NCBI GenBank assembly: GCA_000403335.2
Contig: KE159633.1
Coordinates: 1 to 64,000, forward strand
DNA from: Lachnospiraceae bacterium MD335
GTDB lineage: Bacteria; Bacillota; Clostridia; Lachnospirales; Lachnospiraceae
Reading direction: 5' to 3'
DNA: 64,000 nt
Shown: piece after piece, positions 52,864-61,300 of the stretch
How positions within the stretch are numbered: position 1 is the stretch's first letter
How the letters are laid out: each line of letters starts with the position of its first letter
Translations under genes and position numbers: made by a program
Notes under the pieces: generated by a model
The model's database searches: none
The model's input: only the letters and a program-made list of their open reading frames with translations
What the model was told of the DNA's origin: nothing

Positions 52864-54042
52864 ATGTTAGGAGGTTCTTTTTGGATTGCAATGCTTCGGC
52901 ATATGATGGGAGCGGCGCTGATGATGGGCGTGTTTTTTCTGCTTGACAGACCGCGGTTTTCGATAAAAAGGACAGCAGTATATTACTGCGTGTTCGGGGT
53001 GCTTGCCGCGGCGGTGTTTGGCGTGTGGTATTTGGTTGACGTGCAGATTTTTATCAGGCTTTCAGGATTTATGGCGATTTTGGTGGTCGGAATCTTCTGC
53101 ATTGCCATGAGCGCGGATTTTCTATACCTGTCCGTTTATAAGCTGACGCTTGGCTTTTACCTGCTCTCCGTCATGGTATTTTTGGGCATTGACGGTTCGC
53201 GTTTATGGTTTGGAGGCAGTCTTTGGGCGGATATTGCGCTGCGTGCGGCGACCGGGACGGTAATGCTGCTGTTTATCATAAAAAGCGTGCGTCCACGCTT
53301 CCAATCGGGACGGGAATATCTGAGTGCAGTGATGGATTTGCCGAGCGCAATTACGCTGGTGGTCATGCTGATGATTGCGGGCGTAGGGGCATATTGGCCT
53401 GACGACCATGCATTATCCGTAAACCGCGTGGTGCGTATTGCGGTCATGCTTGCGATGACAGGCATTATTCAGTGGATGACGTTTCGCACGTATCTTTACC
53501 GCGGAAAAGAATACTGCTGCCGGATGGAAAAGGAGCTTATGGAACTCAACGAGCTGCTGCTGGAGCGCCAATTGCGTCAGATGCAGGTGTCCGGTGCAAA
53601 TGCTGCACATGCGCAGCAGATTTGTGACAATGTGACAGTCAGCAATATATTGTCCACTTACATAGCGTATGCAGATGAGGAAAAAATCGGGATTAAGGTG
53701 CAGGCGGATATAGATGCGCAGATTCAAGTGCGTGAGTTTGACATTGCGGCAATTCTTGTCAGCATTTTTGAGAATGCGATATACGAGTGCCGCAATTCGT
53801 ACGGAAAAAAGCGTCAGATTAACGTGGTCCTTCTGCAAAACAAAAACAAGGTGGTGTTGATGTGCCAAAACACCTGTGCGCCTAAGCGGGAACAGGAGGA
53901 GTATCCTGCGTATTGGAAGGAAAAAGCGGAATGCATCCGCAAGCTGGTGCGGTATTACAACGGCGAGGTGGAGTTTTTGGTAGAGGACAACGTGCGCGTT
54001 TCCAAGGTTTTACTGGACGTTTCCATGCAGGGCAGGCGGTAG
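52864..54042 (+). CDS. GHKL-type sensor protein lacking the phospho-acceptor motif
   Basis: A 392-residue membrane protein with six or seven helices (1-205), a coiled-coil linker (210-245) and a GHKL ATPase-like domain (about 255-390). The N box is recognisable (SIFENAIYEC, near Asn304). However the usual HDxRHH phospho-acceptor segment should be near residue 245 and is absent: the sequence goes directly from LERQLRQMQVSGANAAHAQQ to ICDNVTVSNIL. The Gly-rich lid motifs are also missing after MCQNTC. It is therefore likely a pseudokinase. It is last in the surface operon that begins behind a LytTR regulator gene. Confidence 0.8.
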   Translation: MLGGSFWIAMLRHMMGAALMMGVFFLLDRPRFSIKRTAVYYCVFGVLAAAVFGVWYLVDVQIFIRLSGFMAILVVGIFCIAMSADFLYLSVYKLTLGFYLLSVMVFLGIDGSRLWFGGSLWADIALRAATGTVMLLFIIKSVRPRFQSGREYLSAVMDLPSAITLVVMLMIAGVGAYWPDDHALSVNRVVRIAVMLAMTGIIQWMTFRTYLYRGKEYCCRMEKELMELNELLLERQLRQMQVSGANAAHAQQICDNVTVSNILSTYIAYADEEKIGIKVQADIDAQIQVREFDIAAILVSIFENAIYECRNSYGKKRQINVVLLQNKNKVVLMCQNTCAPKREQEEYPAYWKEKAECIRKLVRYYNGEVEFLVEDNVRVSKVLLDVSMQGRR

Positions 54043-54178
54043 CGCCGCTCCTTGTGCAGGATAGGAACTGTAGCGCAATTAGGCATAAAACGGATGCAAT
54101 TATTAGAACGAAAATTTTACACAAAATATCATATTCCGACATAAACTATTAATAAAATAATAGAATGGGGTATGAAGT

Positions 54179-55096
54179 ATGTATTTTCTCTTTTTCATTT
54201 TACTGATGATTGCATTTTTTAGCTGTATTTTATTTCACATAAGAAAAAAGCGCATTATCAAAAAGATTAAATGCATGGATGAATGTCAGAAATGTTCTGT
54301 AATAGAGGAACTTGTAAAGCCATTCGGCTACTGTTATCATTGCCGGTGCGGCTTCTTTTCAGCCACACTGGATGCATGGCAGAGAAAAGCCGGTTATACC
54401 TGGTTTTATGACTATATGGCGCCTCGGTTTCAGATGGTTTTTGACGCACTGCCGATCTATTTTGACTATAGGGGCAGAACATGGTTAATTGAGTTTTGGA
54501 AAGGACAATATGGAATCAATACCGGAGCGGAAATCGGTATTTACCATGCAGATGAAATTATTGCCGAAAATGCGTATAAATCGACGCTGTTTGAATGTGC
54601 GTCGGATGAGGAACTGCTAAACTGTTCATTGACGCTTTGCGACGCAAATGGCGACTGTGTGAAAACCTGTCAGAAGCATTGGTGGATTACGGCATTTTTA
54701 ACGGGATGCTTTACACAGCCTTACAATTTGTGTCTGAAATCAACGCTGACATTTCCAAACGGGGAAATGCAGAGTGCCTTTATTGACGGAATGTATCGGG
54801 CAGGATATACACGGCACGATTTTGTATTATGCGGTCTGTCGCTGACATTTACATTCCTTCGGCAAAAAAAGACAGACTATAACTTGCCGACACGCTTTTG
54901 GCGCCGCTTTTCACAGTGGAAAAACAAGATTTCGTGCCGATTGTATTTATGGGTGACAAAGCCCTTTCAGAGCAGTGAAGACCGGATTTTATGCCTGTAC
55001 TACTGCATTCCCATAGCATTCAGAAAACTGCTTCGAATGCGTCGCTTTCATAAACGCTGCCATAAAAAGAGACGCTGCTGCCGGAGACGGTCATGA
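54179..55096 (+). CDS. DUF4474-family protein
   Basis: A 305-residue protein with an N-terminal membrane helix (about 3-20), the DUF4474 core (about 45-260: FGYCYHCRCGFFSATLDAWQ, FDALPIYFDYRGRTWLIEFW, KGQYGINTGAEIGIYHAD) and a very basic, Cys-containing C-terminal tail (about 285-305). Family function is unknown. Its TGA overlaps the ATG of the metallophosphoesterase gene, so the two are translationally coupled and probably act together. Confidence 0.8.
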   Translation: MYFLFFILLMIAFFSCILFHIRKKRIIKKIKCMDECQKCSVIEELVKPFGYCYHCRCGFFSATLDAWQRKAGYTWFYDYMAPRFQMVFDALPIYFDYRGRTWLIEFWKGQYGINTGAEIGIYHADEIIAENAYKSTLFECASDEELLNCSLTLCDANGDCVKTCQKHWWITAFLTGCFTQPYNLCLKSTLTFPNGEMQSAFIDGMYRAGYTRHDFVLCGLSLTFTFLRQKKTDYNLPTRFWRRFSQWKNKISCRLYLWVTKPFQSSEDRILCLYYCIPIAFRKLLRMRRFHKRCHKKRRCCRRRS

Positions 55097-55914
55097 GTGT
55101 TTCGTCGCGTTTGGTGCACGCTTTTGAAAACGCCCTTGTGCTGCCGTTTACACATCGTTCCCGATATGTGTTAATGAGCGACTGCCACAGGGGCGTTGGC
55201 ACCGCTTCCGATAATTTTTTAAAGAACCGGCATTTATATTACGCAGCGTTAGAGCACTATTACAAAAACGGATTTACTTATATTGAACTTGGCGACGGTG
55301 ACGAGCTGTGGGAAAATCGCAGCATGAAAAACATTATCGAGGTGCATGAGGATGTCTTTGAGATGTTTACAAAATTCAGCAGTCAGGGCAGGCTGTACCT
55401 TATTTACGGAAATCATGATATGGTAAAAAAGAAGAAATCCCGATGCCCGGCGTTTCCTTTTTATGAGGGAATTATCCTGTGTCCGCCCAATATGCCGCAG
55501 CGCGCGCTTTATCTGACGCATGGTCATCAGGCGAGCCTGTTAAATTCTACGTTTTGGCGGGCAGCGTGTTTTTTGGTGAGATATATTTGGAGTCCGTTGG
55601 AAAATGTGGGCGTTTTGGACCCGACAAGCGCAGCGAAAAATTATCATGTGAAAAATAACTGTGAAACGCGTTTAAAAGATTGGGCAGTAGAAAACAAACA
55701 CATTTTGATTACCGGACATACGCACCGCCCTGTAATGCCCAAGGAACCTGCCTATTACTATAATACGGGAAGCTGTGTCCATCCGCGCTGCATTACCTGC
55801 ATTGAAATAGAGCGGGGGGCTATGACGCTGGTAAAATGGTACACGAGTGTCAGACCGGATCATTCGCTCTATGTGGCGCGGGAAGAAATAGGCGGACCTG
55901 TTTCGGTGTTGTAA
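55093..55914 (+). CDS. Calcineurin-like metallophosphoesterase
   Basis: A 273-residue enzyme with the five metal-site blocks of the family: MSDCHRG (Asp, His), ELGDGDELWE (Asp), YGNHDM (Asn, His), THGHQ (His) and TGHTHRP (His-x-His). No signal peptide or membrane helix is seen. The substrate is not known. It starts in the last codons of the DUF4474 gene (ATGA overlap), which suggests a functional pair. Confidence 0.85.
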   Translation: MSVSSRLVHAFENALVLPFTHRSRYVLMSDCHRGVGTASDNFLKNRHLYYAALEHYYKNGFTYIELGDGDELWENRSMKNIIEVHEDVFEMFTKFSSQGRLYLIYGNHDMVKKKKSRCPAFPFYEGIILCPPNMPQRALYLTHGHQASLLNSTFWRAACFLVRYIWSPLENVGVLDPTSAAKNYHVKNNCETRLKDWAVENKHILITGHTHRPVMPKEPAYYYNTGSCVHPRCITCIEIERGAMTLVKWYTSVRPDHSLYVAREEIGGPVSVL

Positions 55915-55954
55915 TATCTTCTCCCATTATGTTTTGTCCTGTTTCGATAATCAG

Positions 55955-57241
55955 TTACAGAACAATGCGCAGGACAAACTGCCCGTTTGATACGGAAAAA
56001 TCGTACAATGCATGGTACTTGTTACAAAAGGTAAAAATCGAGCGTGTTCCGATACCATGCCCGTGTTCCTTGGAGAGCGGCAGTCCGTCCGCTGAGAAGG
56101 CAACCGGTTCGCTGCAGGGATTGGAAATCTCAAACATGAGCTTTGGCGTACAGATACACCGGACAGCAATCCTGCGTTTCTCCTTCGGGAGGAGACGGCA
56201 GGCGTTGATGGCATTTTCAAGCGCGTTTGCAATGACAATCGCAAATTCCCCCGAATCGACCGGCAGCGTATCCGAAAACTGCAGCCGTGTCTCCAACGTA
56301 ATTCCCGCCTCCTTTGCCTGAGCGAAATAGGAGGAGAGCGTCGCGTTGATGATAACGTCCTGACAATAGCGTACCGGTGTGTGCGTTTGGAACTGGCGGA
56401 TGGACTGACTGATATAGTCAAGTGCATCCGCCGTTTTTCCTTCCTCCAACAAGGATGCAGCCGTGCAAAGGATATGGCGTGTATCATGTCTGTCAATACG
56501 GGATTTTTCCGCCGCGATTGCATCCGCCGAAAGCTTGTCCTTTAAACGGTTCACCTGAACTTCCATAAGCTCTAAATCCTGTTTCGTTATCTGCAGGCGG
56601 TACTGCATGGCAAGATACTGAAAAACAGAGAAATAAATGACGGCAATGACTGCGCTAAACAGATAGATATATACAATGTTTGGCGGGTTTTGCGTGTAGG
56701 GGACCGGATAGGAGGCAAGCATGACGGCATATGCAATCAGGGAGCAGGGAATAAGCGCCAAAATAAGCCATCCGCTATCGGTAACGTTGGTAAACCACAG
56801 AAACGGACGGCGCAAAAAGCGGTATTCCAACAGAATAATCAGTACATAAAACGTCAGGCGCATGAAAAAATCGGTCAGCTCATTGCCGCTGATGGCAGCG
56901 TTGATGAGAGTCGTAGTTGCAGCGGCATACGCGGAGATTAATATCTGCGTCATATAGTTAAATACCGCTTTTGCAGGCTGGTCCTTTGCCATTTTAAAAA
57001 CCAGCACAATCGCAGGTACGGAAATGGTGAACAGAAAGACGCGCAGAAAAACCGGGTAGCCCAAAAAGAAAATAATTGCGGCGCTGGATGCCGCCACATA
57101 GCTCAGATATAGGAAAAAATGCAGCGCAACGCGTTTTGCACTGTATTTAAAACGCGTGGTGGTGCACATCATGCCAAGCGTTCCAAGCACAATCAGCAAG
57201 GTTTTTAGGGTACTGTATGGAATATTGTCTTCAAATAACAT
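55955..57241 (-). CDS. GHKL sensor histidine kinase (intact)
   Basis: A 428-residue kinase of the AgrC-like type: six or seven membrane helices (about 10-215), a coiled coil, the phospho-acceptor motif RHDTRH (His252), and a GHKL ATPase domain with IVIANALENAINAC (N box) and HGHGIGTRSI (G box). In contrast to the kinase-like gene at 52864 it keeps all catalytic motifs. ATG 57241 has AAGGAG 6 bases upstream and overlaps the end of the regulator gene by 11 bases, so the two form a coupled pair. Confidence 0.9.
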   Translation of the reverse strand: MLFEDNIPYSTLKTLLIVLGTLGMMCTTTRFKYSAKRVALHFFLYLSYVAASSAAIIFFLGYPVFLRVFLFTISVPAIVLVFKMAKDQPAKAVFNYMTQILISAYAAATTTLINAAISGNELTDFFMRLTFYVLIILLEYRFLRRPFLWFTNVTDSGWLILALIPCSLIAYAVMLASYPVPYTQNPPNIVYIYLFSAVIAVIYFSVFQYLAMQYRLQITKQDLELMEVQVNRLKDKLSADAIAAEKSRIDRHDTRHILCTAASLLEEGKTADALDYISQSIRQFQTHTPVRYCQDVIINATLSSYFAQAKEAGITLETRLQFSDTLPVDSGEFAIVIANALENAINACRLLPKEKRRIAVRCICTPKLMFEISNPCSEPVAFSADGLPLSKEHGHGIGTRSIFTFCNKYHALYDFSVSNGQFVLRIVL

Positions 57242-57983
57242 GGCATTCTCCTTGGCGAAACCAGTAATCCATCCACTTGGCTTTGACCTCTTCATAGATA
57301 CGGCGCGGTACCGGAACAAGGCGTCCGCCGCGCATGATAAGGGCGGATTTGGTGATTTCCGACACGTGGGAAAGGTTTACGATAAAGGACGCGCCGACAG
57401 GAAGCATGGAGTCAAAGCAAAGCAGCGGTGCGACGGCGTTTTGAAAGGTACCATTAAACGTTATGCCGGTTACGGCGGTATTGTCGCTTAAATAATAACA
57501 GACGCAGCGTTCCACGCGCTCTGCGTAGAGAATGTCCGAAACGGGCAGTATGCGCAGTGCGTTTGCGGTTTTTACGGAGATATTTTCTGTTTGTATCTTG
57601 GAAAAATACGCCATTGCCTTATCCATAGCGGCAAAAAACTGCCCTTGTTCCACGGGCTTCAACAGATAGTGCAGCGCCTCCGTACTGTAGGACTCTACCG
57701 CAAAATCGGGGGAAAAGGTCAGATAAATAATAATTCCCCTGTCGTTTCTGCCACGCAGAGCGGCGCCTGTCTCAATGCCGTTTTGTCCGGGCATCAGCAC
57801 ATCCAATAAGTAAATGTCAAACGCGCCGTGCTCCAGGGTATAATCCAATAACTCCTGCCCTGAGGAAAACAAGGTGAGGGTAAACGTGTCGGAAGGTCTT
57901 GTCTGCCGGTATTGTTTTAAAAGCGCGGCAGCCGTTTCATGAAAAGATATTTCGTCATCACATAAAGCAATTCTCATTTGCAC
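57231..57983 (-). CDS. LytTR-family response regulator (partner of the GHKL kinase)
   Basis: A 250-residue regulator with a receiver domain (RIALCDDE, phospho-Asp in DIYLLDVLMP, Lys in HYLLKPV) and a LytTR domain (about 145-245: ILYAERVERCVCYYL, FIVNLSHVSEI, VPVPRRIYEEVKAKW). GTG 57983 is chosen because AAGGAG lies 8 bases upstream; ATG 57977, two codons later, is possible. It is read away from the giant surface-protein gene, with a direct-repeat LytTR-type site (58222-58255) between them. Confidence 0.88.
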   Translation of the reverse strand: MQMRIALCDDEISFHETAAALLKQYRQTRPSDTFTLTLFSSGQELLDYTLEHGAFDIYLLDVLMPGQNGIETGAALRGRNDRGIIIYLTFSPDFAVESYSTEALHYLLKPVEQGQFFAAMDKAMAYFSKIQTENISVKTANALRILPVSDILYAERVERCVCYYLSDNTAVTGITFNGTFQNAVAPLLCFDSMLPVGASFIVNLSHVSEITKSALIMRGGRLVPVPRRIYEEVKAKWMDYWFRQGECHVI

Positions 57984-58379
57984 GGGGTCGACTCCTTTTC
58001 GAATATATGTTTTAATGGCATGAAATACGGATATTGCATCTTTGATTAAAATTATATCAAAAAATTGCTTAAAATGCAAAAGCGGAATAATGAATATTTG
58101 CAAATAATTAAAATTTTATAAACAAAGTTTAAACAGGGAAAAAAGTGGGTTGAAATCTTGAAGAATAGCGGTTTTGTGTATGCATCAAACCGTCTGTCAA
58201 GAGAAAATTTCAACTTAAAACTGCAAATTGTACCCTCAAAATGACAAATTGTACCAAGACGGTGTGCAAAAGGTTATTTTTTCCGTAAAATGATAAGTAA
58301 TAAATTATTAAATTACTATAAAATAACATGCGTGATTAAAAACACAACACAACGCAGTCACAGGAGGAGGTACAACATT
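57984..58379. other. Divergent control region, 396 bp
   Basis: AT-rich region between the minus-strand LytTR/GHKL pair and the giant surface gene. It holds the direct-repeat site and -10 at 58222-58291. No reading frame or repeat element was recognised in the rest. Confidence 0.65.
58222..58291 (+). promoter_or_regulatory. Direct-repeat (LytTR-type) site and -10 of the giant surface gene
   Basis: GCAAATTGTACC (58223-58234) and ACAAATTGTACC (58244-58255) start 21 bp apart. TAAAAT (58286-58291) follows after exactly 30 nt, the same distance as in the promoter at 47972. The half-sites share the core CAAnnnGTACC. Confidence 0.8.
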
Positions 58380-61300
58380 ATGAATGCAGAAGAATACCGT
58401 GCATGGTTAAAGAAAAGGAGAAAAAGGCGCATGCGCATACTGGCAGCAGTGCTGTGCTTTTGCGTAGTATGCAGCACTTATCCAAACATACTGGAAACAT
58501 TGTCCGTCATCGCGTCGGCAGATGCAGACGCTGCGCGGATAACGGCATTTGTACAACTGCCAAAGGAAGTGCAGAATCAGACTGTCGCGCCCGGAACCAA
58601 ACAGGAAGAGCTGGCACTGCCTGACACACTTGAGGCATACATAGAACAATCAGATACAGAACAATCAGATACAGAACAATCGGATACACAACAATCAGAT
58701 ACAGAACAATCGGATACACAACAATCAGATACAAAACCTGATACAGAACAATCCGACCCGCCGGAAACGAAACAGGAGTCGGACACGATACCGCCGACAA
58801 CGGAGCCGGAAACGAAACAGGAGCCTGACACGGCAACAGAGCCGGAAACAAAACAGGAGCCTGACACGGCAACGGAGCCGGAAACAAAACAGGAGCCGGG
58901 CACGATACCGCCGACAACAGTACCGGAAACGAAACAGGAGCCTGATACAACAACCGTGCCGGAAACAAAACAGGAACCGGAACCGACACCAAAGCCGGAA
59001 CCGGACGAAAAAACCGAAACGCATACCGTTACCCTGCCCACATATGAGGCACAAAACAAAATAACGGTAAACACCCTGCAAACCGCCAACGGGGAAAGTG
59101 CGCCCCAACCCACAGGGGAAAGTGCGCCCGAAAACAACGGGGAAAGTGCGCCCGTTACCATAGAAAACATCACATGGACCAGCGCCCCCGTATACGACAA
59201 AGACCGTGAAGGCATATACACCTTTACTGCCGTCCTCCCAAAAGGCTACACAACGGCAGACGGCGTATCCCTGCCCCAAATCACGGTCGAGGTAACCCAA
59301 GACGCCGCATGGCAGCAGGAGCTCCAAGCCCTGCTCACGCTCCTGCGCGCCCTCCCGAATCCCGAGGACTACCTGACCTACAACAAAACCACTCAGACAA
59401 TCACCGAAAACAAAGACCTCATAGAAGAACCTAAGCTGACGGAGGCGAGAGCTGCCGCGGACGCTTACATACAGAAATACCCGGCGGAAAACGAGCTCCT
59501 TTCCCTTCTGACGCGTTTAGAGGGCTTAGAGCACATCCGCGACACAAAAAAAGACTGCATGGACTTCGACTGCCCGTATCACTATCCGCACTCTGCCCGG
59601 GACCTGATAAATCAGGACGAAACGCCGGATCCGCTCACACTGGAGGACTTGGTAGAGGACTATGGCGTAGAACCGACTGTGCAGCCTAAGGCATACAGCA
59701 AGGCAAGAGCCGCAGTGACGCACCCACGGACGCTCATGATTACGGACGATAACGAGAACAACTCCCACACCGGGACAGCGGATGGCGATATAGACAGTTA
59801 TATGTCTGGACATAAAGCGCATGCGCCAATTGAACTTTCCTTTACACTGGACGAGCTGCCCACGCAGAGTGCGTATTTGGCAATCAAGGCAAATGATGTG
59901 GATGAGGACTATGGTGAGACAGATTATGTATATCTCAATGATGATATTTTTCTGCCGATGGATCGCAGAAATCAGTGGTATGAGTCATATAATGCAGAGA
60001 CAATCGGCTATCTTTCCGGCACAAACAATACATGGAACACAACCATACTGGAAATACCGCTGGAAAAATTAAAAAAAGGAAAAAATGTAATTTCCGTAAC
60101 AATTGCATCCGGCTGGTCAGTGAAAGTGGACTGGATGCAGCTCATTTTGGACGGCGGAACGAAGGACAATGCGGTTGAGGAATTTTCGATTAAACTGCAG
60201 AACGCCATTAATAATGGAGACAAAACAACAGTAGACGCCCAGGTGACCATTAAGCAGACAGGGACAACAGAATATGCAACAGAATATACCCTGATATGTG
60301 AGGAGACGGGCGACGCGCTGGATGCCTGTTTCGGAAAAGCGTCAGCCGATGAGACGGTTTCGCTTACCATGCCGTTAGACTCCCCGTCAGGCAGATATAA
60401 AATTACAGGTATTTTAAAAAATGCCGATACGGAGGAAATTAAGGCGACAGATACGGTCAGCTTCGATTTCATACAAGGCGAAGGCGCCAATGTCTTGTTA
60501 AAGACCAGCCATACCCTGACGCCTGCCGTGTTTACAAATCAGAATGTAGAGATACGGGTGAAGGCAGAGCCGGTGGACAATTCCGTGACAAATATCACCG
60601 TACAGGACGGCGGAAAACGAACAGTCACACAAAACGGTACATACGATTTCACCGTCAGCTATCAGCAGGACGGACAACCGAAATCAAAAACGTACACCGT
60701 AAATGTGACAAACATTGACAAGGAGCCGCCCCAAATCGAATACACGCCAATCACAGTGTCAGAAAAGATGGATAATGCACAGGCAAAAAAGCTCTTCGAG
60801 CAGGCATTGCACGTCACAGACAACATGACGCAGGAATGCGAGGTAAGCTACATATTTCCAAACCCGCTTACCGATGCCGCAATAAAAGTAACGGCAAAGG
60901 ACAAGGCAGGCAATCAGACCACAAAAGACTGCCCAATCCTCATTTTGGAGACCCTAAAAATCGGACAGCCCACAGCCACAAGACAGGGAACCTCAACAAG
61001 CTTCACCCTTTCTGCGAAACTGGAGGGCGCAGGCGGCAAAACCATAACGGAAAGCGGTTTTGTGTGGGGCACCATGCAAAATCCCACGGTAACGCTCAAT
61101 CAGGGCAGCGCCAAATCCGCTGTGACTGCGGTAAAGAAAAATGACGCCATCAAAGTAACAGCCGCTGACATCATATCAGGGGTTCATTACTATGCCCGCG
61201 CCTACGCAAAGGCGGATAACACCTGTTATTACAGCTCCAACGTGGCATTTAACATCGGCGCAAAGCAATACGGCGCCTTCACCATCAAAAACAACGGAAA

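Noticed and set aside
55836-56321. Plus-strand frame of 161 codons after the phosphoesterase
   Set aside because: It overlaps the well-supported minus-strand kinase and has no family resemblance or SD.
58641-59000. CRISPR array
   Set aside because: The repeats are short, contiguous, in frame and without unique spacers; they encode protein.
58507-59327. Long minus-strand frames rich in Val, Ser, Phe and Cys
   Set aside because: They are the antisense of the Thr/Glu/Pro repeat stalk of the giant surface protein; no start signals are present.
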